In this document: piece by piece, positions 11,557 through 24,000 of the stretch
Position numbering within the stretch: position 1 is the stretch's first letter
Layout: the number at the start of each line of letters is the position of its first letter
Assembly: GCF_030269925.1 (NCBI RefSeq)
Contig: NC_085129.1
Location: 12,019,501 to 12,083,500 of the forward strand
Direction: 5' to 3'
Source: Bombyx mori
Taxonomy: Eukaryota; Arthropoda; Insecta; Lepidoptera; Bombycidae
DNA: 64,000 nucleotides
Notes under the pieces: model-generated
Told to the model about the DNA's origin: nothing
Databases searched by the model: none
What the model saw: only the letters and a program-made list of their open reading frames with translations
Made by a program: the position numbers and the translations under genes

Positions 11557-11994
11557 TTGTCTCCAACTCACAAAATCAAGAAAATACTTCGAGGTTCGAG
11601 AACTGTTTCTCAGAGAGTTAGCAGAGTCATCTAATTGATAATATTTATTTATGTATATTTCTATATGTATATGTATTTATATAAGTACGAGTATTTGTAA
11701 CGAGTATTTATAAATATTATGTATGTTATATATACACATATATATAAGTAATATCATAATTAATTCACACTACACCTACCAAGGTTCATCTCTGCACTAC
11801 CCTAAGGTAGACTATCAGAGAATGCCTGCCTATGGCATTAAGTCCACCCTTATACTGTCTAGTATATAAAGTTATAAATCAATAAATAAATAAAATACTA
11901 CAGTACTCATAAATTAAACATTTAAATCTTCATGCATTTAGTTTTTATTTATTTTCCTACCTATTTTAGTAACCTCGAGAGATTATACTAAATA
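11557..11994. other. Non-coding, low-complexity TA-rich stretch
   Basis: Repeated TATATGTATAT and TATATACACATATATATA motifs dominate about 11640-11760. No gene is seen. Confidence 0.5.
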
Positions 11995-12165
11995 AACCGG
12001 GCGAGTAGGTGAGCTCACTGGGCTCTAACCTGATGAATATTGCCCGGCTCAAACCGGGAGTGTTGCTAACACTAGCCCTAGCAAGAGCAATGCTTCGCAG
12101 AATCTACCACCAGATCACAAACGCGAACCACTGAGAAGATCCGGTGAGAAACTCAATGAGCTGTG
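11995..12165 (-). repeat. LINE 3'-end family C fragment
   Basis: The blocks GGGCGAGTAGGTGAGCTCAC, GTTGCTAACACTAGCCC, AGAATCTACCACCAGATC and GAAGATCCGGTGAGAAACTC are all present. A short direct duplication around the GCCCGGCTCAAACCGGGAG segment (12042-12060) is peculiar to this copy. Confidence 0.7.
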
Positions 12166-12522
12166 TCTAAAGTTCAGCACTTTACAAATAGTTTATTATC
12201 AAGGTCGATTCAATGTAATTCAAATAAGCGTAAAAATTATCTGCTCGTATAGACTAATAAAAATACATCCTGATAAAATACATTTTAAGATTCCGTACCC
12301 TAAAAGTAAAAATAGAATTCCGATAATTTCGCTTTGTCCGTTGTTCGGTCAGCAAAATAAATTCGGAACGGAATGTAAGAGCGATCTAAGAACGAATTGA
12401 ATATTGATTTATTGTGTAGTAAATTACGAAATGAAATTACATATTTGAATGCGAATTCTTACAAAGAGGTGCAGGAATATTTCCAATACACATAACGGTA
12501 AGCGTATTTACTCAATAAACAG

Positions 12523-12963
12523 TTTTTTTTTATTGCTTAAATGGGTGGACGAGCTCACAGCCCACCTGGTGTTAAGTGGTTACTGGAGCCCATCGACATC
12601 TATGACGTAAATGCGCCACCCACCTTGAGATATAAAATCTAAGGTCTCAGTACAGTTACAACGGCTACCCCACCCTTCAAACCGAAACGCATTACTGCTT
12701 CACGGCAGTAATAGGCAGGGCGGTGGTACCTACCCGTGCGGTCTCACAAAAGGTCCTTCCATCAGTAATTACGCAAATTATAATTTTGCGGTTTTGATTT
12801 TTATTACACGATGTTATTCCTTCACCGTGGAAGTCAATCATCAACATTTGTTAAGTATGTATTAGGTACATTAGAAAAATTGGTACCGCCTGCGGAATCC
12901 GAACACCGGTGCATCGCTAGATACGAATGCACCGGACGTCTTATCCTTTAGGCCACGACGACT
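12523..12963 (-). repeat. Bm1-like SINE, full length
   Basis: Starting with the complement of the A tail, the copy runs through all blocks to the complement of the tRNA-like head: ATTCCGAACACCGGTGCATC (B-box side) and TTATCCTTTAGGCCACGACG (A-box side). It is about 440 bp and close to the other complete copies at 3083 and 18767. Confidence 0.85.
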
Positions 12964-13425
12964 TCAAAAAGATATGTTAAAAACATAATTTTTCTTACGC
13001 TATAAACTGACTAAACTAGCATTTACATCAGAAAGGCAGCGTGGCGAGATTTTTAGCGTAGAGTAGTAATACGTAGTGTCATTTACGGATTATCATAATT
13101 AGCCACGACTACTCTTGTTAAACCACCCTAGTGAGAAGAAGACCGTCTTCGATCAGGAACTAATGCAATAATAAAAATTGAATAAAATATTAAGAATTGG
13201 CCCACGAGACTACCGCCGCATTTTGATTCAACTTTCATTTTTCCGATAGTTGTGTCGATGCATGGCTTGATAACTAATAGTTTCGACCAAAACACCTCAA
13301 GAAACATTCATCATCCAGCTGGGCTAGGAGCCTGGTACAGAAATCAATTATCCTTGATACGGCGCTTATTGTGAGGAGGTTTCTCACTCTGGAGCCTCAA
13401 TCACTGGGGGCTTATGTTGTAGAAC

Positions 13426-13540
13426 AACAGCAAACTTATTCAAAGCAAACAAACTGGAACAACATCATCGCTTCGCGCATGGTGTTCTCTTCCTACAGTA
13501 CTTCGAAATTTATACGGGGTAGCACAATATGAAATATGAA
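13426..13540 (+). repeat. Left arm of a 115-bp inverted repeat
   Basis: This arm, with AACAGCAAACTTATTCAAAG, ATCGCTTCGCGCATGG and TACAGTACTTCG, is the inverted complement of 15079-15193, with about nine in ten bases identical by eye. The two arms point towards each other across about 1.54 kb. The ends near AACAGCAAAC could be termini of a transposon, or the arms could be two unrelated insertions of one repeat. Confidence 0.7.
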
Positions 13541-15078
13541 AACTATATTTTATTGAGTTTGTTTAAAAAAGTAAATTTTATTAATCGTTTTTTGAAAAAA
13601 ATATGTATAATTATAAGATTGTAATAAATATACTCGTAGTCTACGAATAAATACTTATTATTTATTCGTAGCTCGTAGTAATTTTTATTGACACATTCAA
13701 TGAAATCATAAAACAGTTTTAAGAAGAAAAAAATAAGTCAAAATAATAATTACGAAATATAGCTGTCCTCTAAAATTTAAAGACGTTTTTTTTAATTTGA
13801 TGTTTCTTATAAAATAAATTAAATCCTGACTTTCGTCTGAAGTTAACTTTACTTTAGCATTCGTACTAAAAAGTTTTGAAAGCAAAACGCAATTTGAAGT
13901 TTCTCTGTGAATTTTTATATAATTTAAATGTTATTTAGCCGAACACAGAGAAGTCGGTACGGTTTCAATGAAAAACACTACTTACCTGTAAACATATATG
14001 TTCATCAGTTATTGTACTATTAATTAAGAATAAAATGTTGTAATACTATGTAATTAAATTATTTTCGTACTTAAATAGTACCATCAATAACCAATGCGAG
14101 GTAATTTATTAACAAATTTGTGTAATTTATGAACACAGCAAAGTGTGTCCGGATTTTATTAATAATTTTAAAATAATGCTCGCATAATATAATAATGTCT
14201 TCTTGTCCTAGGGTTGGCACAACATTTATCCATTTTATGTTTTCATTTAGCTTACAGTTAGAACTGTTCCGCTTGCCTCGACAGGGAGTATCAAAGCTAG
14301 CCCTTGTCATTACCGAAGTCCATAAGCAATAGTAACCGCTTAACATTAAGTACGCTATAAATTTGATAGCTAAAACATATTTAGACAGAGATACTATTCG
14401 ATTAATTGACAATTACATTGCAAAATTAACCCTGGATAAATAATTTTAATTTTCACAATATCTAGATCTTGAAATAGAATCTTGCTTAATTTTACTCATA
14501 TAAACTTTTAAAAATGTATTTTTTTTGGTTTATATCATTTAAATCGTGCCGCTCGTTGCCTTTATCTAGCCAATAAAAAGTCATTATAAACATATTATTC
14601 TTTGATTACTCTGCAAACTTTCACATTCTTTTATTATTCAACTTTGCTTGCGGCCTTACTGCAAGTAAACTCATGAATTAATAAACCTCCATCCTTCGTT
14701 GTAAACATTTTACATTTTCTTTAGAATAAATATTAAAAACTTTATATTCATTCGGTGTATAAAACTAATAAATTAATTAAATAAACAACAAAATTTAAAA
14801 ATAAATAAAAATACGTCTGGAATTCAGTTAAAAGTTAAATAATGCTTCTCCTAGCATCAACGGCTTAAAGTTAACATTAAGTCTTGTCACATAAGCTCTA
14901 TATTTAGTTCGTTGTCACCAATTTGGTAGAAAAGCCTTAAGGGATTGAGTTGAATTTGTGGGATATTACCGTGTACAAAGTTTATTATCTTTAAAATCTC
15001 AACTTTGATCTTTGATCATATAATACACTTTATTTAATTAGATTGACTAATTCTGAAAGCCCTTTGCCTTAATTAGCT
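13541..15078. other. AT-rich interior between the inverted arms
   Basis: No domain-bearing frame was found. A decayed LINE B piece (about 14270-14350, with TACCGAAGTCCATAAGCAAT and GTAACCGCTTAACATTAAGT) lies inside. An open frame of 113 codons on the - strand at 14071-14412 is partly made of that repeat, so I do not call it a gene. Confidence 0.4.
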
Positions 15079-15193
15079 TATATTTCATATTTTACTACCC
15101 CGGATAAACTTAGAAGTACTGTAGGAAGGGAACACCATGCGCGAAGCGATGATTTTGTTCCAGTTTGTTTGTTTTGGATAAGTTTGCTGTATT
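15079..15193 (-). repeat. Right arm of the 115-bp inverted repeat
   Basis: The arm contains TACTACCCCGGATAAAC, GAAGTACTGTAGGAAGGG, ACCATGCGCGAAGCGATG and TTTGCTGTATT, complementary to the left arm in reverse order. Confidence 0.7.
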
Positions 15194-15338
15194 CTATCAG
15201 CAGAATCAGAATCTAGACCCATTACTCAAGATAACGGCACCATTCACATACAATCCATCATGGACTACGATCACGACTTAACATCAAGTTGTCAGCTATC
15301 ACTGGTTTAACACTTTCACGCTCACTGCTATAACATTT

Positions 15339-15586
15339 TTACTGGTGGTCCCTACCTCTTGTGAGTCCGTACGGGTAGGTATCACCACACTGCCTATTTC
15401 TGCCGTGAAGCAGTAATGCATTTCGGTTTGAAGGGTGGGAGAGCCGCTGTAACTATACTTGAGACCTTAGAACTTATATCTCAAGGTGGGGGGCGCATTT
15501 ACGTCGTAGATGTCTATGGACTCCAGTAACGACTTAACACCAGGTGGGCTGTGAGCTCGTCCACCACGACTAAGCAATAAAAAAAA
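15339..15586 (+). repeat. Bm1-like SINE, 5'-truncated
   Basis: The copy begins at TTACTGGTGGTCCC and ends at CTAAGCAATAAAAAAAATC. All body blocks are present, but the tRNA-like head is absent. Confidence 0.85.
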
Positions 15587-17539
15587 TCACAATTGGCCAG
15601 TTATTTGTTACCCGGAAAAATTGAAAGTCCTTTTTTTTATTACTATGAACTAATAATAATACAAAAATTATCCACTATTTCACCTATATCCCAGGGTTTG
15701 CTCATATATAGTTCTACAACATTACCTTCGCTTTTGTACTTATATTTTGTTTGTGTAATAAAAAGTTTTCTATGTAGTTTATAAAAAGAATTATATCTAA
15801 TATGGCTTCGGTCGATAGACTAGTTACGGAGCTAAATAACAAGTTATGTTACTAGTATTTCTTGAATGTTTTTTGTCGATTACTGAAAGAGCTGCGGACA
15901 TTATTAAAGAAATATTTACATACAGAATTGCCTAAAACAAAGACAACATTAATCTTAATACTTAACTTAAATAATATACGAAAAACTTTTAAAAATATAT
16001 ATCCCCTTACTCACTCAAGTAATTATTTTCTCGAGACAACAATTATTATATAATATTGTAACATGTTATTTCCACTGAAAACCTGAAGCACTGAAATACT
16101 AAATTAAGATTGAATTACCAAATTATTAGTTGCCAAGTACCGCAGTCGATAACTTTGCCACCACATTGTTTTTACAACACAAGGATTTGTGCCAGAATAC
16201 TAACTAGAGAAATAGCTTTTTGCTCGTTCAAGCAACGGAAATTTTGCCATGCGGTTAAGAATGGACTAAAGCCAAATGCTGCCAACATTACAATGTGAAC
16301 GTATTTTTGGAACACGCCAACTGTCACCAAACTTCACGCCGTTGAGAGCTAAGAGGCAATTTCTCATTCTACATACTAAGTTCTTATTCCGTTCAAATTC
16401 GGAAAATGATACAACGCCAGATCCCATCACACACACACAAATAAAAGTATTAACTTTTATTTATTAGAAGAAAGCCTTTTCGAGGTCGAAAACACGAAAC
16501 AAAGTTAGATATCTTAGCAGAATGGCGCCAGGATCCATTTAGTCAGATTATGCCTTCGTGGCCTAAAAAATTAGATGCCAGGTACACCCGGTGCGATTAT
16601 CTCGCACACAGGCATCTTCTTTCAAATGTAATAAGTAATAAACTGATGAATGATTAACTATGACGAAATCACTTTTTATTACACTTTATTTGTATACATC
16701 GGTGGAGTTAATCCGTAAGGCATGCCCTACCAGTCAACGAAAGGTAACGCATAGGCAATAATATCAATTTCGCTAAAATTCTAATTTACGTAATTACACA
16801 AGGTAAGGTGAATTGTGAGTCCACGTACGTACAACAATCTTTCTAACCGAATGCTTATGGTTTCAAGAGTAGTTAAGTAGTTATACAATTGAGATATTTC
16901 AACATCATATAACAACATTTTCTGTCATGTCTATAAAATACTTAATTTAATATTAGGTATGTTGTAAACTCGCTCGTCCAAGTATAATAATAAATAAAGA
17001 CTAATGATACCTATCATTGAAATCTCGACACACAGAAGACAAATAAAACAAAAAAAAAACATATCACAGCACAAGATATTCAATCGGTAAATCAAAACTG
17101 AGAATTTAATTTCAATTCCTTAATCAAATCTAAACACATCGGGATTTTTTTTCCATTTCGTATCTTTAACTTATATGTATATAAGAAAATAAATAAATTT
17201 TGGCTACATGGCGTAAATTATCGTAACCCACGAATGTTACAAGCCGGGTAGATACAGCCTCCCACACCGCCATTCATCCACTTAAGTACGTACCTGACTC
17301 GTCTGAGCCGATTATCCGATATGAGTTGAGCGAAATTGAATTTCGGCGCAGTCTTTCACGATCAAGCCTATGGAAGAAAGTTGGACTCGCAATCCGCAAA
17401 ACTGCTTTAGAAGTTTATCGATTCCACAACGGACATGCGAATGATTCTTTTTAATCTGGATGTAACCGAAATTGTGTTATACAACAGACCGATTCGTTGA
17501 AACGGGATTTTGAAAAACAAATTCGATAGTACATTTATT
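15587..17539. other. AT-rich stretch without recognised gene
   Basis: Several open frames of about 60 codons occur, but none has a domain or splice context. A short CA repeat lies at about 16430-16440. A piece at 16553-16570 (TTCGTGGCCTAAAAAAT) faintly resembles a Bm1 A-box region; I do not count it as a copy. Confidence 0.4.
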
Positions 17540-17775
17540 ATGAGTCCACGCGAGTAGGTACCACCGCCCTGCCTGTTTCTGCCGTGAAGCAGTAATGCGT
17601 TTCGGTTTGAATGGTGGGGCAGCCGTTGTAACTATACTTGAGACCTTACAACTTATATCTCAAGGTGGGTGGCGCATTTACGTCGTAGATGTCTATGGGC
17701 TCCAGTAACCACTTAACGCCAGGTGGGCTGTGAGCTCGTCCACCCATCTAGCAATAAAAAATAAAAAATAAAAAT
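17540..17775 (+). repeat. Bm1-like SINE, 5'-truncated
   Basis: It starts at TATGAGTCCACGCGAGTAGG and ends with ATCTAGCAATAAAAAATAAAA. The tail is an AT-rich simple repeat rather than pure A. Confidence 0.85.
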
Positions 17776-18284
17776 AGTTCATTTAAAGTCACAGGCTGGT
17801 TGGTCATCTCAATAACCTAAAAATAGCAATTTGGCACATATTATTAATATTTGACTGTAGTGTGGCTAACGATAACTCTTTCGTCTTACCCGACATTCAA
17901 AACGTAGCTTCGATAATGAGACGCAATGCGGTAGCCGTGCCTTAGGGATTTGGGTTGGGCACTACAAGTCCACAGTTTTACTAGTTCCGTTAAGACAAGT
18001 GCCTCATGAAATAGAAACAATTTACTCACCAATAAAACAAGAGGTCGTTACCATCGCCACAAACCTTTATAGAATTACACATATTAATATGGAAAAAATG
18101 TAAATGAATCGTGTCAAGTCTTTGGAAACCACTAAAGACATTTTAAACGACAGTGAAGAATATTAAACGCTAATCTTTAAAGTATTAAGAGAACGCCTAG
18201 TTATGACACGATATGTATTACCTATTTCGATAAAATCTCTAATTTAAATCGGAAATTTTAAATTGTTTTTGAAAATAACCAAGT

Positions 18285-18540
18285 TTTTTTATTTTTTTTA
18301 TTGCTTAGATGGTTGGACGAGCTCACAGCCCACCTGGTGTTTAGTGGTTACTGGAGCCCATAGACATCTACAATGTAAATGCGCCACCCACCTTGAGATA
18401 TAAGTTCTAAGGTCTCAGTATAGTTACAACGGCTACCCCACCCTTCAAACCGAAACGCATTACTGCTTCACGGCAGAAATAGGCAGGGTGGTGGTACCTA
18501 CCCGTGTAGACTCACAAGAGGTCCTACCACCAGTGATAAA
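18285..18540 (-). repeat. Bm1-like SINE, 5'-truncated
   Basis: The T-rich left end, TTGCTTAGATGGTTGGACG, GCCCACCTGGTGTTTAGTGG and AGGTCCTACCACCAGTG mark a reversed copy without head. Confidence 0.85.
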
Positions 18541-18766
18541 ATTTTACATTCCATATACATAATATGAAACTCTTTATTTACGATTTTGTGCAAACGCCAT
18601 TTTCTTTAACCATTTTTTCGACGAGTCAGGGATCAATAACCTCTCTAACTGTTATGGGTTTTGTTTTTTGATAATATTAATTTAAGCTCATACATAACAA
18701 ATCTGTTCAATATATAAAAATTGAAACATCAATTCAAAATTGACTTGCCTATTTCATGCATGCAAA

Positions 18767-19212
18767 GTCGTCGTGGCCTAAAGGATAAGACGTCCGGGGC
18801 ACTCGTATGAAGCGATGCACCGGTGTTCGAATCCCGCAGGCGGGTACCAATTTTTCTAATGAAATATGTACTCGACAAATGTTCACGATTGACTTCCACG
18901 GTGAAGGATTAACATCGTGTAATAAAAATGAAACCCGCAAAACTATAATTTGCGTAATCACTGGTGGTAGGACCTCTTGGGAGTCCGCACGGGTAGGTAC
19001 CACCACCCCGCCTATTTCCGCCGTGAAAGCAGTAATGCGTTTCGGTTCGAAGGGTGGGGTAGCCGTTGTAACTATACTGAGACCTTAGAACTTATATCTC
19101 GAGGTGGGTGGCGCATTTATGTTGTAGATGTCTATGGGCTCCAGTAACCACTTAACATCAGGTGGGCTGTGAGCTCGTCCATCCATCTAAGCAATAAAAA
19201 AAAAAAAAAAAA
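18767..19212 (+). repeat. Bm1-like SINE, full length
   Basis: The head GTCGTCGTGGCCTAAAGG contains the A-box, and GTGTTCGAATCCCGCAGG the B-box, of an internal polymerase III promoter. The body is complete and ends with a pure A run of 17 or more, which suggests a comparatively young copy. Confidence 0.88.
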
Positions 19213-19582
19213 TGTGTCATTTACTTTAAATCGCCGTATCGAATTGCCTTGTTTCGTGTCCGTAAGAAACGTAATAAAACGCTTAAGTTTCACGGGAAGG
19301 CGGTAGTTTGTTGCGGTTTCGACGCACGTACGCCCCACGTAATCCAGCCGTAAGCCAGTGCCACTCCGGGGCCTCGCATGATAATATCTTCACATACGTG
19401 ACGTGATACCTGCTGTTCAATTTTATACGTGATCGCTCATACGCAAATTCAAGTCAATAATTCTGTTCTGCTATCTACATATTTCTATAGATAATTTAGT
19501 TCGATGAATGAAGTAAGATCGTAAACTATCAAAACTAATTTTAATAGACTAACCACCAAAAACAGATCTGAGTAAATTTAAT

Positions 19583-19682
19583 TAGTCGTCGTGACCACGA
19601 AAACTGTATAGAAATGTAGATAGAAATAATGTAATGACAATAAAAACAGCCGATATGAAAACGCGAAAGTAGCTTTAATTAA
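19583..19682. repeat. Partial copy of the AATTAAAAC inverted-repeat element
   Basis: The core GTGACCACGAAAACTGTATAG and the right arm ACGCGAAAGTAGCTTTAATT match the element at 20251-20404 and 11385-11556. The left arm is lost or strongly changed. Confidence 0.5.
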
Positions 19683-19912
19683 ATCATACAAGAATCAGTT
19701 CTAAAAGCAAATACATATTAGCCGCACAAGTTTCAGTAGATAAGCAGAAAATTCGGCCGTGAATTGCCCTAAAATTGAATGGTTCTATTCATACTAAAAT
19801 ATCATAGCTTAATAAGCTCGTTATGAAAAGACTGTTAAAAATGTTTCAGGTTTTGGAACGATTGTGAATAGCATTTATAACACCGATAACTCATTTTGAA
19901 TAAGACCACCTT

Positions 19913-20217
19913 ACTATTGGTAGGACATCTTGTGATTACCGGTGGTAGGACGTCTTGTGAGTCCGCACGGGTAGGTACCACTACCCTGCTTATTATTGCC
20001 ATGAAGCAGTAATGCGTTTCGGTTTGAAGGGTGGGGCAAGCGCTGTACTGTAAAAACGGAGACCTAAGAACTCACATCTCAAAATAGGTGGGAGCGTTTA
20101 CGTTGTAGATGTCTAGGGGCTCGGGTATCCACTTACCACCAGGCCTACTTGGTAGTAAGTAGTGGGACGTGGGACGTATTATCGTCCACCCCTCTAAGCA
20201 TTAAAAAAAATAAAAAT
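19913..20217 (+). repeat. Bm1-like SINE with a repeated start
   Basis: The copy shows two closely spaced beginnings: ATTGGTAGGACATCTTGTGA and, a few bases on, GGTGGTAGGACGTCTTGTGA. The rest of the body follows and ends in CTAAGCATTAAAAAAAATAAA. A short insertion around GGTAGTAAGTAGTGGGACG (about 20150-20175) is not seen in other copies. Confidence 0.8.
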
Positions 20218-20250
20218 AGTAGTTTCTTGGGTTTTCGCGAATCGTAAACA

Positions 20251-20404
20251 TAATTAAAACAACTTTTACGGATTAAGTTCGCATTTTTTTACTGTCCACG
20301 TCCAGTTGTCCGTGACCACGAAAACTGTAAAGAATTCGAAACGTAAATAGTAATAATACAATATCAATAAAAAAGCGAGATTAAACCATCAAATTAGTTT
20401 CAAT
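20251..20404. repeat. Short inverted-repeat element (AATTAAAAC family), both arms
   Basis: Left arm AATTAAAACAACTTTTACGG then ATTAAGTTCGC; right arm GCGAGATTAAACCATCAAAT then TAGTTTCAAT. The core contains GTCCGTGACCACGAAAACTG and GAATTCGAAACG. At about 155 bp this is the clearest copy of a non-coding, MITE-like family in this window. Confidence 0.6.
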
Positions 20405-20439
20405 GAAAACCACCATAATTTTTGTAAAATTATTTTTTT

Positions 20440-20535
20440 TCCTTACGTATGCTACCTAGCGGCTTATGCCAGCGTAACCGGGCGAGTAGGTGAGCTCACG
20501 GGGCTCTAACCTGAGGACATTACTAACACTAGCCC
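20440..20535 (-). repeat. LINE 3'-end family C copy, left piece, split by retrotransposon
   Basis: The piece reads GGGCGAGTAGGTGAGCTCAC and CTAACACTAGCCC and then breaks into the T run of the inserted element. The unit resumes at 27131 with CACTAGCCCTAGCAAG. The family C copy is therefore older than the R1-clade insertion. Confidence 0.85.
20524..20535. repeat. Target site duplication, left copy
   Basis: TAACACTAGCCC lies next to the poly(A) end of the R1-clade element and is repeated at 27131-27142 on the other side. In uninterrupted family C copies (for example 12080) the sequence occurs only once. Confidence 0.9.
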
Positions 20536-20553
20536 TTTTTTTTTTTTTTTTTG

Positions 20554-21014
20554 GTCAGGAGGAAATCGCCGGACTTCCGCCCTCCCCTGGGGATGAAGGG
20601 CGGGGCATGTCGGAGTCGAACTGACTAAAACCTCCTGTCGCTCAACAACCCGCGTCCGAACCTCGCATGAGACAGAACCCATGAAAAGGCAAAGGGGGGA
20701 AAGTGAAGCGTTTAGTGCGGAGCACATCTCTCCCATCACCCTCCCCCTCGGGACGCCGGACTGGCGGTCGTCGGCGCCACGACCACCAGCCCTCTCGGTC
20801 GGCAGGCTATCCGGAGCCCGCCTAGATGGCGCCGGTTAGAATGGGTTATCCTACGGAATACCCCGCTGGATCAAAACCAGCGTGGGTCGAGGATAGCCGG
20901 CCTTCCATCACCCGGATGCTCTTGCGTAAAACGCGTGCAGAGCAGCTTGCACGTCGTCTTCTTAGGCCCCCTTTGCCGGTCCCCAGACCGACGTGTAAAG
21001 GGGACCCGAAACAC
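20554..21014 (-). other. 3' untranslated region of R1-clade element
   Basis: About 460 bp lie between the ORF2 stop and the poly(A) tail. A related, diverged version with GGAGTTGAACCTCACC and ACTCCTGCCGCTCAC occurs at 37190-37510, where this copy has GGAGTCGAACTGACT and CCTCCTGTCGCTCAAC. Confidence 0.7.
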
Positions 21015-24000
21015 TTAGAGGGCCAGGGCTTGGGCGATATCCGCCTCCCTGGCCCCCGCTCGACGGCGGCGGGCTTGCGCGTCTCTCACGCGCCCCGCCG
21101 CCTCCTTCTGCGAGATGGTGCACTCGCAGAAGTCGAGCATCGCCTTCCACGACTCGTCGTCGCCGAGCATCGATGCCACAACACTCGGCAACGACAAGTC
21201 GTTTCCTATTCTTGCGACGAGGACACGGCGCCACCCCTCCCATGCGGGGCAGGCAACGAGCGTGTGCTCTGCCGTGTCCAAGTCGCAACCACAATGGTGG
21301 CACTCTGCCGTCGGCTCGGCTCTGATCCGGTGCAGGAACTCACCGAAGCAACCATGCCCAGTGAGCACCTGCGTGAGCCGGAAAGTGAGGCGTCCTCTGT
21401 CACGATTCGCCCAGTCCACAAGGACTGGGCGAATCGCCTCGACGGTCCTACGACCAGCCGAAGGATCGGCCAGCCGCCTGGACCATGATTCCAGCACGGA
21501 CCGCCGAGATTGGGCCCTCCGCGCTCTGACCACACTGGGGCTGGGGCGCGCCACGCCCCGGGCACGAAAGTCAGCCCGCCACTGATAGTCAGCGGCGAGC
21601 GCCTCCGCTTCCAGAACCCAAGGCGGCGTCCCAGCCAGTACACACGCCGCCTCGAAGGAGATGGTGCGATAGCCGCGGATGACCCTGACCGCGATGGTGC
21701 GTTGCGGCCGTTGCAGCAACTTTGCTACCCCCACGGCCAGGGACTGGCCCCACACGGGCGCCCCGTATAGGGCCATTGACCGCACCACCCCTGTATAGAG
21801 ACGGCGCGTCACCTGGTCAGGCCCCCCGACGTTGGGCAGAAGCCGGCTTAACGCGCCGGCCACCCCCAACAAACGAGGGACCAGATTCTGAAAGTGAGCA
21901 CGGAAGGTCCAACGACTGTCTAGAATGAGGCCGAGGTACTTCAACTGCACCCCGACCCCAATACGGACGCCTCCAACCACGATTTGAGCATCGATAGGTG
22001 GCACTCTCCGGGGCCTGTGGAACCACATGGCCTCGGATTTACTGAGTGCCACGTCGAGGCCCAATCTCCTGATTTTGCCGACGACATGCGCCACCCCAAC
22101 GGTAGCAAGACGGGCAGACTCAGCAAAACTCCCCCCCCGGGCCACGACCAACGTGTCGTCTGCGTAGCAGATTACACTCAGGCCCGGGAGGAGGGCACCT
22201 CTTAGCACCCAGTCATACCCGATATTCCACAGAAGAGGGCCGAGCACCGACCCCTGTGGAACACCGCGCACGACCGGGAATCGGTGCACGATCCCATCAT
22301 GTCCGGTACACGTGACCGATCTGTCCTCTAAGTAGGAACCCACCAGCCGGCGAAGGTAGGGGGGCACTCCGTGTCTTTCCAGCGCCCCCCCTATCACGGA
22401 CCAGGGCAGGGTGTTGAACGCATTGGCGATATCGAGTGATACCGCCAGGGCCACCCCGCCCCTGGAGACGGCCTCCTCCGAGAGGGCCCGCACGCGAAGG
22501 ATCGCATCTACGGTTGAGCGGCCCTCTCGGAAGCCATACTGTTCCGCCGACAGATCGGGTCCCACCCCGGCCAGATGCTGGATGATGCGGGCTGCCAGAA
22601 TACGTTCCAGCAGCTTGCCCACCTCATCCAGCAACACGATGGGACGGTACCCGGCGGCGGTATCCGCCGGGCGCCCCTCCTTTCTCAACAGCACGAGTCT
22701 GCCCGTCCTCCACGATGAAGGAAACCGTCCCGACTCGAGGCAGGAGTTGTAAAGCCTCAAGAGTCGGTCCCCCAGGGCACCAAGAGCCAAGCCCCAAACC
22801 CGACCATGGACGCCGTCCGGGCCGGGTGCAGTGTCCTTCGCGCACATTTTGCGTACGGCCACACGGAGCTCCGCCCCCGTTATATGGGGCACCTCAGCAG
22901 GGACTTCACCGTCGTATTCCGGCGGCGCGTCCATAGCGGGAGCGATAAATCCATCCCGCTCCTGCGGGAACAGCGCCGAGACGATGTCCCGCAGCTGCTG
23001 AGGCTGGAGACGCTCCGTGATCGGGGGGGCCCATGGGCGCATTTTATTGCGCACCATATGATAGGGCCGCCCCCACGGATCCTCATCCAGCGTCTCCAAG
23101 AGACCCTCCATGTGTTGGTTCTTGGCTCTTCTGATGGCCAGCTGCAATGCCCTCTGCGCGACGCGAAATGCGCCGTGCAGCCGGACCTCTTCCGCCGCGA
23201 ATGCAACCGGATCATTGCGTCGCGGCAGGCGGCGGCGGCGATGCCTGGCGCACTCGCGCCTCGCCCGAACGCACTCCACGCGGAGTTGCGCAATTTCGGG
23301 CGACCACCAGTACGCTTGGCGATTAGGAAGTCGAGGGCCAATCCGGGGCATCGACGCATCACAAATGCGACACATCGTGTCCCGGAACCACCCTGCCTCG
23401 CCCTCGACCTCGACCGGGTGTGGACGCATGGGCGCCCACGCCGCCACCATAGAGGCTTCCATCAGGAGCTCCTTATTCAGGCGCTTCAGTGCCCACTTGG
23501 GGAATGACCGGGACGCACCATGGGGGTGGTCCCTGTGGACGTCCGCGACTGCGGAGCGGGCGGAGAGATCAAACCGAATATATCGGTGATCTGACAGTGT
23601 CTCCGCCCCCTCCAGGACCCTCCAGTCGCGGATACGGCGCGCGATGGCCGGGCTCGCAAACGTAACGTCCACAATAGACTCGCCCTGCCACCGCACGCAC
23701 GTCGCAACCGAACCTCTATTCAACAAACAGAGGCCGGCCACGTTCGCCCACCTCTCCAGCAGCCTACCACGAGTGTCCGAGCGGGGGGAACCCCATGCGA
23801 CAGACTTCGCATTGAGGTCCCCCGCGAGAATCACTGGACGGGGAGCGAGGCGGCGAGCAATCGCCCCGATCCCGCCCAGGAAATGCCCGAACTCGACAGT
23901 AGGCCTGTTTGGAGAGAAGTACGCCCTGATCACGACGGTCCCTTCCAACTGCACCGCGACGAAACCTTGGCCCCTGGTCACCATCGCCAGGGGGGGGATC

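Noticed and set aside
18749..19088. ORFs of 85 and 93 codons with similar text in several places
   Set aside because: They are translations of Bm1-like SINE copies in both directions.
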